DNA from: CAYPPG01 sp964412555
GTDB lineage: Bacteria; Hinthialibacterota; Hinthialibacteria; Hinthialibacterales; Hinthialibacteraceae
Length of the DNA: 64,000 nt
Direction: 5' to 3'
Assembly (NCBI GenBank): GCA_964412555.1
Contig: CAYPPG010000046.1
Location: 1-64,000, forward strand
The position numbers and the translations under genes were made by a program. The notes under the pieces are model-generated. The model did not search any database and had not been told where the DNA came from. It saw nothing but the letters and a program-made list of their open reading frames with translations. Below are positions 26,702 through 34,194 of this stretch, in pieces. The first letter of the stretch is position 1. Every line of letters starts with the position of its first letter.

Positions 26702-26865
26702 ACATTGATATAAAAGAAGATAAAGATGTAAAAAAGAACCGTCAAAATCCCTGCATAGAGCAACGGTTTTTTGTGAAATTCCCATCCATATACTTCATAT
26801 TGATGCGACTCGGCTATATCGTTTTGCTGATCTTGTTCCGTTTTCGAGATATTTTCTTCATTCAT
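26698..26865 (-). CDS. Small single-helix membrane protein downstream of tgt
   Basis: A 55-codon gene. It begins MNEENISKTEQDQQNDIAES, a hydrophilic charged head, then YGWEFHKKPLLYAGILTVLF and YIFIFFYINV, one membrane helix running to the C-terminus. GGAGAGAAGAG lies just upstream of the ATG, a good ribosome site. It follows tgt by 79 bp on the same strand. In many bacteria tgt is followed by yajC, but YajC has its helix near the N-terminus, so this is not an obvious YajC. It overlaps the convergent gene by four bases. Confidence 0.65.
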   Translation of the reverse strand: MNEENISKTEQDQQNDIAESHQYEVYGWEFHKKPLLYAGILTVLFYIFIFFYINV

Positions 26866-26944
26866 CTCTTCTCTCCAAACTTGTGACTGGTATCAAATCC
26901 TACTTGCTAACTCTAAACGTTTCAATCCCGAATGGGTCTCGAAC

Positions 26945-28054
26945 TCATTTCTTTTTACCAAAACGTTCGAACCATTGCTCTCGAAACTCAAAAAACGTTC
27001 CGCTGGCGATTTCGTCCCGGCAGCGCTCCATAAATTGTTGGAAGAACGTCAAGTTATGAATTGTCGCCAGACGGGAAGCGAGAATTTCCCCGGCCATGAA
27101 TAAATGGCGCAAATAGGCCAATGTGTAATTACGGCAGCAATAACAAGAACACTGCGGATCAGGTGGACCTTCTTCTTCCCGATACTGCGCCTGTTTCACG
27201 GATACTCGGCCGTTCCAGGTTAAAAAGTGGGAATTTCGGGCCAGCCGGGTGGGTACTACGCAATCAAACATATCGATTCCACAGGCGATCCCGTCGAGAA
27301 AATCTTCCGCCGTTCCCACACCCATCAAATAATGAGGTGAATCCTCCGGTAAAATATCACAAACAGCCTTGCAGATCGTCCATGTATTTTCCTTGTCTTC
27401 TCCCAGCATGAGACCCCCGACGGCGTATCCGGGAAACTGCAGAGAAATGAGATCCTGTGCGCTTTTTTCCCGTAATTCTTGATAGATCCCCCCCTGAACA
27501 ATCCCGAACAGTGCCTGCTCTTCATTTTGATGAGCACGTTTGCATCGTTCTGCCCAACGGGTGGTCATTTCCACCGATTGTGCGGCATATTCGTGTGTGA
27601 CCGGATAGGGGGTGCATTCGTCGAAACACATGATGATGTCCGCTCCCAAATCGTTTTCCAATTGCATTGTGCTCTCGGGGGTGAAACGATGTTCGGTGCC
27701 GTCGAGATGAGAACGGAAAGTGACACCCTCGTCGTCGATTTTTCGCAAGGGAGCCAAACTGTAGACTTGGAAGCCGCCGCTGTCGGTCAAGATCGGGCCG
27801 TCCCAGTTCATAAAGCGGTGTAAACCGCCCATTTTTTTGACAAGTTCCGCCCCGGGGCGGAGATAGAGATGATAAGCGTTCGCCAGAATGATTTCCGCCC
27901 CCGTTTCCTTGACTTCCTCCGGTGTCATCGCTTTGACGGTGGCGTTGGTGCCTACCGGCATAAACGCCGGAGTTTTAAAACTGCCGTGGGGAGTGTTTAT
28001 CATGCCGACACGGGCGCTTTTGTCTTTGTGTTTGATTTCGAAATAGTTGTTCAT
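26945..28054 (-). CDS. tgt: tRNA-guanine transglycosylase (queuine/preQ1)
   Basis: Tgt (369 aa) exchanges guanine-34 of Asp, Asn, His and Tyr tRNAs for preQ1, on the way to queuosine. Motifs are GSFKTPAFMPVGTNATVKAM at the start, the catalytic DSGGFQVYSL, GIVQGG with AVGGLMLGE, the nucleophile region MFDCVVPTRLARN, and the zinc site CSCYCCRNYTLAYLRHLF. Length and all residues are normal. The start ATG 28054 is the only sensible one. The small membrane protein gene downstream may be co-transcribed. Confidence 0.98.
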   Translation of the reverse strand: MNNYFEIKHKDKSARVGMINTPHGSFKTPAFMPVGTNATVKAMTPEEVKETGAEIILANAYHLYLRPGAELVKKMGGLHRFMNWDGPILTDSGGFQVYSLAPLRKIDDEGVTFRSHLDGTEHRFTPESTMQLENDLGADIIMCFDECTPYPVTHEYAAQSVEMTTRWAERCKRAHQNEEQALFGIVQGGIYQELREKSAQDLISLQFPGYAVGGLMLGEDKENTWTICKAVCDILPEDSPHYLMGVGTAEDFLDGIACGIDMFDCVVPTRLARNSHFLTWNGRVSVKQAQYREEEGPPDPQCSCYCCRNYTLAYLRHLFMAGEILASRLATIHNLTFFQQFMERCRDEIASGTFFEFREQWFERFGKKK

Positions 28055-28142
28055 TGGTTAAATTTGTTTTCGTGCAATTAAAGCCGTATGGTAGTTTAAG
28101 CAAGGGCAGACTGTGCATTGCCCTTGTTACCCATTCATTGTC

Positions 28143-29246
28143 TCATAAATCCAAATGCATGGGGGAATCGAGTGCGTGAACATCCAATTGAAAGGGGCCG
28201 GCTTCCACTGGGATTTGCAATTCAGGGATTTTGCGGTCATCCCGGAAATAATGAAAATAGTTTGGTGTCGATTCGAAGCCCGATGTCAAATGCAAACGGG
28301 TTCGTAGTCTTTCATGCGCATACTCGATTTCCCGCATGGATACTCGAAATATACGCTCCTGCGGGAAAAGTGGAACCCCTTCCGGCAGAAAACGCACTGT
28401 GTCACCTGGTTGAATTGTCTCTCCGCTGTCATGAATATCGACATAATGTTCATAATGCGGTGTCGTCATTTGCTGAAGAATTGCATTGCGCAGCGCTTGG
28501 AATGCATCGCTCGTGTTGACGGGGCGTACATAAATACGGGTGGATGGAGTTTCGCACACCGGTTCGATTGCTGGGATTTCGACAGATTTTAGATAGACTC
28601 CCCCTTTAATTGCCCCGCCGCGGACTTCGATTCTGCTGATCAAATCATGGGTTGTTTCCCAAAGGTTGATCGAAGTCAAATCTCGTGGAAGATAAAGAAT
28701 GTGATCCGGATTTTTGGGATAGGGGTGAAAGGATACACCTTCGTCATCATCGACATCCCATATCCAATTTCCACCCAGTTTCGCCAAAAGGTCAATGACG
28801 GTAAACAGTGTCAATTCAACAAAATAAAGCCGAGAGAGCGGGTAATCGTGATGAACGGAATCGATCCAAGACAATCCCGTGTCTTGCAGGACATCGGCTA
28901 AAATCTCTGTCACGGTCTTGTTTTCATAAAGGCCACTGATTGAAAATGAATATTCCCGTTCCGGTTCCCACTCGGCATAAAGTGTCAATTGATCGTCGAC
29001 GGAATCGATGCGCCGTTGCACGATTCTTCCTCGAAAGCAACGGGTATTTCGGATATGGATTTCCAAAATCGTTCCGATATTGATGGGTTTGAATAAATCT
29101 TCATTATACAGTTCCAACCAACAGCGCCGGCTCATCGCTCCGAATCCGGATTTGATGACAAATTTACGTGGTTCCAGAGTGGAGGCAATCGGTAATCCGG
29201 TTTCCGATGATAGAAAATGGATATTTATTTCGGAAAAGGCGCTCAT
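28143..29246 (-). CDS. Phage baseplate-hub/late-control-D-like protein
   Basis: A 367-aa soluble protein resembling tail baseplate-hub proteins (gpD or XkdQ type) by overall pattern, not by a firm family match. Features are an N-terminal beta domain with ITRxFRGRI-like text (RNTRCFRGRIVQRRIDSVDD), a central YENKTVTEILADVLQDTGLS (typical of the second hub domain) and a C-terminal QPGDTVRFLPEGVPLFPQER segment. No other phage or contractile-injection genes surround it (tgt on one side, a glycosyltransferase on the other). It could be an orphan domestication, a remnant, or an unrelated family. Confidence 0.45.
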   Translation of the reverse strand: MSAFSEINIHFLSSETGLPIASTLEPRKFVIKSGFGAMSRRCWLELYNEDLFKPINIGTILEIHIRNTRCFRGRIVQRRIDSVDDQLTLYAEWEPEREYSFSISGLYENKTVTEILADVLQDTGLSWIDSVHHDYPLSRLYFVELTLFTVIDLLAKLGGNWIWDVDDDEGVSFHPYPKNPDHILYLPRDLTSINLWETTHDLISRIEVRGGAIKGGVYLKSVEIPAIEPVCETPSTRIYVRPVNTSDAFQALRNAILQQMTTPHYEHYVDIHDSGETIQPGDTVRFLPEGVPLFPQERIFRVSMREIEYAHERLRTRLHLTSGFESTPNYFHYFRDDRKIPELQIPVEAGPFQLDVHALDSPMHLDL

Positions 29247-29289
29247 GATTTCACCTCATAGAAATGTGAAATATGGGGGATGAAGTAAA

Positions 29290-29310
29290 ATCCCCTCATA
29301 TATAGGGGAT
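29290..29310 (-). terminator. Possible intrinsic terminator of the glycosyltransferase gene
   Basis: Read on the minus strand: ATCCCCT, loop of seven, AGGGGAT, followed by TTTTAC. It is 39 bp after the stop of the 533-aa glycosyltransferase and before the hub-like gene. Confidence 0.35.
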
Positions 29311-29348
29311 GAACCGCATTTTTTTTGAAGTAATTGGGGGGAGAAAAA

Positions 29349-30950
29349 TCAAAATATTTCCACCAGAACACCATCGGGTAATAAGGATTTAAAGTCCTTC
29401 AAATGCTGGCGGAGCGGCTGTACTTCAGCAGGCTGAATGGCAAAAAACGAGACGGTGGGATCGGCTACGGTCACTTTTTCATCCACTGTCCATTCTCCTA
29501 CTTTCACCCAATGCTCTGGGATCAAACCTTGCCACCAATGTTCATAGATGACGGCGATCGAGGCGTTTTCTTGATAGCACCAGCTTTGCAGGAATTGGGG
29601 ATTGTAGATTTGTTGTAAGGCGGCGATATGCGGTTCGATGCTTCCCAAGCCGGCTAAGTCGAGACAATGAATATCCGCGAGATAATTGATCGCTCCGATA
29701 TCGTTTGCTACGATGGCATAATCCGTATAATATTTTTGCAGGAACAATCCCATTTGATATTGTTGTTTATATTGATTGACCGCACCGGGAACGATCATGC
29801 GGAGGGATTGGGCTTGATTGAAATAAGCGATGATGGGAATTACCGCAATCAATAGAACGATTCCCCTTACTGCAATTCTTTCCGGAAATTTGTATTGTTG
29901 TTTCCAGAGTGCAATTCCTTGATCGGCCAGATTACGGATGAGTGGAGCCAATGCGATAAAAGCGATTGCCAATAGATAGGCTTCATAGCGGTAAAACCAG
30001 CCGATCGAAGCGAACATGCAATGAAGAAACGTGGCCGTGATGAAGGTAAAATGGAACAAGCCGTTACGGCTGTGAAAGGCATTCTTTTCTTTTATGGCAT
30101 TCCAAAGGCAAACAAGCGAGAGTAGAAAAGGAACCATAAGATGCGGTTCCCGATACAACTGGCCATAGAGACGCAAGCCGGCGTTGGAGAGAAAATCGAA
30201 TCCCGAATGCTGCAGGTTGCTTTTCCGCAAGATCGAGGTTGGAAAAAAGAACCAATCTTGCAGGATGTTCATGAGTCCGATCAGCGCGATCGGAAGCACA
30301 TAAGACAATCCCAGCAATAATGCGTGAGTTTTATACTGCCGAATGAACAACACAAGGCATAAAGGCGCTATGACGAATGCGGTTTCATATCGTGCCACCG
30401 CTGCCAGCATTCCCCAGAGAGCGATCTCCATTGCCGGTACCTTTTTTACAGAATCGGTCAGCAGCGTGATTGTGCGTGACAAGAGAACAAGTATCAATAC
30501 GATGTGCAAAGGATGTTCCATCCCCGTGCAGGTGATTGTCGGGAGAGGAAGAACAAAGATAGCGAAGACAATATAAAAAATGGTCATAAAACGATTGTGA
30601 AAAATATGACCGCACCAATCGGTGAGAAGAAGAATGACGATTCCTGAGAACAGCACATTGAAAAGAAAAGGGATCATTTCATGTGATCCGAAGATCATCA
30701 TCGTAAATCCCAATAACAATGTCCAGCCGGGGGCGGAAGACGAGGCGCTAAAACCTTCCAGAGAAACACCCAAAAATTGTTGTTCGGCAAAATGCCTTGC
30801 CATCGCCATATGAATATACGGATCGTCGATGGGATAAATGAGATGGCCGGTGTTGCGCCAGATCAAGAAAGCGAGGGTGAGAACGGTTATCAGAAAAACC
30901 AGAAGGGGGAGGATGAAAGTAAGAAGGTTGAATTTATTTTGAGTCTGCAT
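29349..30950 (-). CDS. Membrane glycosyltransferase-like protein
   Basis: Integral membrane protein (533 aa) with about twelve helices. The first large loop carries YPIDDPYIHMAMARHFAEQQ, an acidic pair and a histidine that match the GT39-like mannosyltransferase pattern. Later segments include GMEHPLHIVLILVLLSRT and a soluble C-terminal domain (from about residue 400), with LADIHCLDLAGLG. It would transfer a polyprenyl-linked sugar outside the membrane. Its start is 13 bp downstream of the Toprim-like gene stop, so it may be transcribed with the ATPase/Toprim pair, though its function looks unrelated. Confidence 0.8.
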   Translation of the reverse strand: MQTQNKFNLLTFILPLLVFLITVLTLAFLIWRNTGHLIYPIDDPYIHMAMARHFAEQQFLGVSLEGFSASSSAPGWTLLLGFTMMIFGSHEMIPFLFNVLFSGIVILLLTDWCGHIFHNRFMTIFYIVFAIFVLPLPTITCTGMEHPLHIVLILVLLSRTITLLTDSVKKVPAMEIALWGMLAAVARYETAFVIAPLCLVLFIRQYKTHALLLGLSYVLPIALIGLMNILQDWFFFPTSILRKSNLQHSGFDFLSNAGLRLYGQLYREPHLMVPFLLSLVCLWNAIKEKNAFHSRNGLFHFTFITATFLHCMFASIGWFYRYEAYLLAIAFIALAPLIRNLADQGIALWKQQYKFPERIAVRGIVLLIAVIPIIAYFNQAQSLRMIVPGAVNQYKQQYQMGLFLQKYYTDYAIVANDIGAINYLADIHCLDLAGLGSIEPHIAALQQIYNPQFLQSWCYQENASIAVIYEHWWQGLIPEHWVKVGEWTVDEKVTVADPTVSFFAIQPAEVQPLRQHLKDFKSLLPDGVLVEIF

Positions 30951-30963
30951 TGTGTATACGAAT

Positions 30964-31584
30964 TTACCTTTCGGGAGAAAACCAGGATTGTAGAGTTTGT
31001 TTCAACTTGAGAAACGCGGGATCGGAACAACGTTCAAGGCTGACTTTTTCAGCGAGTTGCCGGTAAATTTTGGAGGAACGTTTTTTGGATACGGTTTTTA
31101 GAACAGCTACCATTGCTTCCTTAGGTCTCGCGGGTTTGACCTCATCCTCGGATAAGAATTCTTGGGTGATTAACCAATTTTTCAAGGGTGAATATTGTTG
31201 CTTCCAACCCAATATGGTTGCCACGTGGGGGGAATCGCTCCATACCCAGATTTCCAGTTCCGGATCGAAGACGATGGCGGCTGCGCGATTTTTCCAGCCG
31301 GATTGATATAGTTGTTCTTCGACAGATGTTTCAAGTTGTTCTCGTGTCAAATTTTCATGACCACAACCTTCCCTGTCAAACATAACTAATGCGTAATGAT
31401 ATTGCTTCATAAAGGGGCGTAAAAAATCATGAGCACGTTTATAGCAACCAGGATCAGTGCGTTTTTGATATACATTGATTTTGTATTGGATGGGATGAAT
31501 ATGAAGAGAGGGCGTTCGAGAAAGAAGCCCTTCTAAAGTTGATTCAATATTAGAATCGGCAGCGAGTATCACTAAATCCTTCAT
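30964..31584 (-). CDS. Toprim-like (DUF4276-like) protein, partner of ATPase
   Basis: A 206-aa soluble protein. The N-terminus LVILAADSNIESTLEGLLSR, then ALVMFDREGCG (residues 65-75, acidic D70 and E72) and AAAIVFDPELEIWVWSDSPH (101-120) follow the layout of DUF4276/Toprim-like nucleases, where the last region is ElEaWllad. Toprim domains cut or nick nucleic acid with metal. It starts 7 bp after the stop of the ATPase gene. ATPase plus Toprim protein pairs are known in OLD-type, PARIS and RloAB-type defence systems; which, if any, this is cannot be decided from sequence alone. A nuclease role is inferred, not shown. Confidence 0.7.
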   Translation of the reverse strand: MKDLVILAADSNIESTLEGLLSRTPSLHIHPIQYKINVYQKRTDPGCYKRAHDFLRPFMKQYHYALVMFDREGCGHENLTREQLETSVEEQLYQSGWKNRAAAIVFDPELEIWVWSDSPHVATILGWKQQYSPLKNWLITQEFLSEDEVKPARPKEAMVAVLKTVSKKRSSKIYRQLAEKVSLERCSDPAFLKLKQTLQSWFSPER

Positions 31585-31591
31585 TTTTACT

Positions 31592-32884
31592 CTATTTTTG
31601 TTGTCCTAAAACACCGGATGCAAAAAAATCTCCCAGACTCACTTCATGCCGCCAGTTTTTGAGTATGGGATGTTCATCTCCTCGTACTATCGTTGTTCCT
31701 TCTTCATCGGTTCTAGTGAAACAGAGAATTTGTTCCAGTTTTTCGACTAGACTTACAATAGTGGGAGAATGAGTTGTGATCAGTGCCTGGCCGTTATAAA
31801 TGGATTGAAGAGATTGCATGATCGTATCGATCGCGAGTGGGTGGATCCCATTCTCGGGTTCTTCAATTAAGTAAATGCCTTTTGCATCCGGTAAATAAAC
31901 AATGAGTGTCAATGCCAAAAGACGAAGAGTCCCTTCCGAAACCATCCAAGAAGGCACTTCCAATTCGTTTCTATATTTCAACATCAGATAACAGTTTCGA
32001 TCCTCCGGCCGAACGACGGCACGAATATCATGAATATCCGGTAAAGCCGTTTGGATATGCTCAAGCCATTCTTGAAAATCGTCTGGATATTTTTTTTTGA
32101 AATTTTCGACTACCCATGAGAGATTGGAACCATCTGATGCAAGATGACTTCCTTTCATAGGAGGAGCCGGTTTCATGATCGAAGCCGCATCGATTTCATA
32201 AACATGAATATTTTCGCTTAATAAATATTTGAACCAGTGATATGTTGGTCCCAGAAAATCATCCATTACGATTCGAAAATTTGATTTTTTAAAATGGTCA
32301 CGATATATTCCATAACCACCACTCGATGGTATTCCCGTATCGAACATATTTACTTCAACACGGTAGGAATCATTTTCCTTGTGTCTAAAAATGTATGGTT
32401 TTTGTGTGTCAATCTCTTTTGTAATAATTGTATTATTATGAGGGATCATATATGAAGACTGAACATCGATATTTGAGTTTTGGATGCTTCTTTTCCAAAA
32501 GGACTGTTCGTTATACATGAATAATTCATTATGATCTTGGTCAAAAGAAATCCGAATTTCATATCGAATTGTGTCGTGATCTTGCAAAGAATTAAAAATA
32601 ATATGTTGAGGAATCTTTTCCCTTACATCATCCGGAATTTTTACCTCGACCGCAATTTCAAAACTTCCCCCCTCTCGCCCCCAAAACAGATCAAAAAAAT
32701 TCTCCGACCAATGCTTATATGCTGTCTCCAGATCATCTTTCACTAGATAATGCAAAAACTTCAATATATCGAAAAACGCTGTTTTCCCGCTTGCGTTTGG
32801 GCCTACCAGTACATGGAATGGTCCGAGTTCCTGCCGGATGTATTTGAAACAGCGAAAATTCAATGCCTCGATCAAGGTAATCAT
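31592..32884 (-). CDS. AAA/ABC-type ATPase, partner of Toprim-like protein
   Basis: A 430-aa ATPase of the SMC/ABC-like AAA_21 type. Walker A is VGPNASGKTAFFDIL (residues 27-41, GxxxxGKT), the signature-like segment SEGTLRLLAL comes before Walker B in GIYLIEEPENGIHP, and the switch His follows in ALITTHSPTIVSL. The insertion between the halves is about 250 residues and beta-rich. Such ATPases act as sensors or triggers in two-gene defence systems with a nuclease. The next gene is a Toprim-like protein 7 bp away, making a two-gene operon. Upstream is a divergent DUF4416 gene. Confidence 0.85.
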   Translation of the reverse strand: MITLIEALNFRCFKYIRQELGPFHVLVGPNASGKTAFFDILKFLHYLVKDDLETAYKHWSENFFDLFWGREGGSFEIAVEVKIPDDVREKIPQHIIFNSLQDHDTIRYEIRISFDQDHNELFMYNEQSFWKRSIQNSNIDVQSSYMIPHNNTIITKEIDTQKPYIFRHKENDSYRVEVNMFDTGIPSSGGYGIYRDHFKKSNFRIVMDDFLGPTYHWFKYLLSENIHVYEIDAASIMKPAPPMKGSHLASDGSNLSWVVENFKKKYPDDFQEWLEHIQTALPDIHDIRAVVRPEDRNCYLMLKYRNELEVPSWMVSEGTLRLLALTLIVYLPDAKGIYLIEEPENGIHPLAIDTIMQSLQSIYNGQALITTHSPTIVSLVEKLEQILCFTRTDEEGTTIVRGDEHPILKNWRHEVSLGDFFASGVLGQQK

Positions 32885-32976
32885 GATTATCTCTTTTCAT
32901 TAAACACTTTGTTTCTTCTTCCCTCATTCTACCATTGCTATAATACACCCGTTAAAAACAGATGTGGAGTTGTGGC

Positions 32977-33501
32977 ATGGGAACGATTTCACTCCCTGAT
33001 CCGGTAAAGGCCATTTATGGAGTTCTCTACAAAGAGCGAGGGATTTTTGAAAAAAACGTGGCATTGATCGAATCCCAATTCGGCCCGGTCGATTTTCTGA
33101 GTGAGGAATTTCCTTTCATCGAGACCGATTATTATGAGTCTGAAATGGGGGCCGATCTCATTCGGCGTTATCTTTCTCTCGACAAATTGATTCTTCCGGA
33201 AACGTTGGTGACCATGAAACTGTTGTCGAATCAATGGGAAGAGGATTTTGCGATAAACGGGAATCGGCGCATCAACCTCGATCCCGGGTATATCACCGGC
33301 GCCAATTTGATCTTGGCGAGTACGAAGAATTTTTATCAGCGGGTGTATTTGAGTGAAGGTATCTACGCAGAAGTGACTATGCATTACTGCCATGGGGATT
33401 ATCACAAATTGCCGTGGACCTATCCTGATTATTTCAACCACAAAGATGTGTTTCAGCAGATCCGTAGGATGTATATGGGGCAATTGAAATCTTCGATCTA
33501 A
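32977..33501 (+). CDS. DUF4416 family protein
   Basis: A 174-aa protein of the DUF4416 family, of unknown function. The family signature is seen throughout: PVKAIYGVLYKERGIFEKNV, FGPVDFLSEEFPFIETDYYE, SEMGADLIRRY, INLDPGYITGANLILASTKN, VYLSEGIYAEVTMHYCHGDY and LPWTYPDYFNHKD. It is a soluble protein seen in many anaerobic and environmental bacteria. The start ATG 32977 has TGGAG seven bases upstream; the ORF can be extended five codons without support. It is divergent from the ATPase gene. Confidence 0.93.
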   Translation: MGTISLPDPVKAIYGVLYKERGIFEKNVALIESQFGPVDFLSEEFPFIETDYYESEMGADLIRRYLSLDKLILPETLVTMKLLSNQWEEDFAINGNRRINLDPGYITGANLILASTKNFYQRVYLSEGIYAEVTMHYCHGDYHKLPWTYPDYFNHKDVFQQIRRMYMGQLKSSI

Positions 33502-33657
33502 GATATATATTATTCGCCACACGTGTTGGTAATGCGAATGCAATTTTACGTTCTTTTCTCCTGGGAAGCCTATGATTGATGGAGGAGGTCAATTCGCAAG
33601 GATAGACTTCGCTTATCCTTGCTACCCCCGCCCCCGATGTGAATTTGCGGAGAAAAG

Positions 33658-33712
33658 GTTTCCTATTGACAAAAGAAGTTCTCCCATGAAATAATAAAAG
33701 CACTTTTTTACT
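33658..33712. repeat. 55-bp exact duplicate, left of the gap
   Basis: Identical to 33813-33867 over all 55 bases, ending exactly at the N run. This is what two contigs sharing one assembly k-mer would look like. Confidence 0.95.
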
Positions 33713-33812
33713 NNNNNNNNNNNNNNNNNNNNNNNNNNNNNNNNNNNNNNNNNNNNNNNNNNNNNNNNNNNNNNNNNNNNNNNNNNNNNNNNNNNNNNNN
33801 NNNNNNNNNNNN
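33713..33812. other. Scaffold gap (100 N), probably spurious
   Basis: Exactly 100 N between the two copies of a 55-bp sequence. The contigs may simply overlap here, with no missing sequence. Confidence 0.97.
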
Positions 33813-33867
33813 GTTTCCTATTGACAAAAGAAGTTCTCCCATGAAATAATAAAAGCACTTTTTTACT
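33813..33867. repeat. 55-bp exact duplicate, right of the gap
   Basis: Begins directly at the end of the N run; identical to 33658-33712. Confidence 0.95.
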
Positions 33868-33870
33868 ACC

Positions 33871-34173
33871 ATGTCGGAAGACGCACAGCAGTGGGGTTCC
33901 GCTTATGACATTACATTGGTGAATGCGGATCGATCGAATTTTAATTGGGATTGCTTGTGGGGAGCATGGTACCGTATCAACGCTTGGGGGCCGGATGCTT
34001 TGAATGATTGGGGGGGCTGCCGTTCGGCGCGAGGTTATGGATGTCCCGGCGGAGTTCCCAATTTCCTGTATCAATCATCCAATGGTCTAGTCAGCAGAGG
34101 GGATATTGTCTGGCGCGGTCCTTTGACGAACCGGCGAACCTCACCCAAATGCGAATTTTCGAACGGAATCTAG
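33871..34173 (+). pseudogene. Orphan pseudopilin C-terminal fragment
   Basis: A 100-codon frame whose protein matches the C-terminal half of the pseudopilin at 4647-5219: YRINAWGPDALNDWGG aligns with YVMRSVGPDKEETW, and YQSSNGLVSRGDIVWRG with YHTSNGLTSSGDIIASN. The hydrophobic N-terminal helix is absent. An in-frame stop lies at 33850-33852. It is therefore either a decayed gene, or the upstream half is in unassembled sequence at the gap. If the gap is spurious, it is a true fragment. It ends 21 bp before an M20 peptidase-like gene. Confidence 0.7.
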
Positions 34174-34194
34174 CACATTCCAGAAAGTAATCTG

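Larger units (their letters stand above)
33502..33870. other. Intergenic region containing the second scaffold gap
   Basis: No convincing gene. The 55 bases before the N run (33658-33712) are identical to the 55 after it (33813-33867). TTGACA occurs inside this duplicate, but no good -10 follows at a proper distance. Confidence 0.7.

Noticed and set aside
28143..29246. Prophage region
   Set aside because: A single hub-like gene without integrase, capsid, terminase or lysis genes nearby does not make a prophage.
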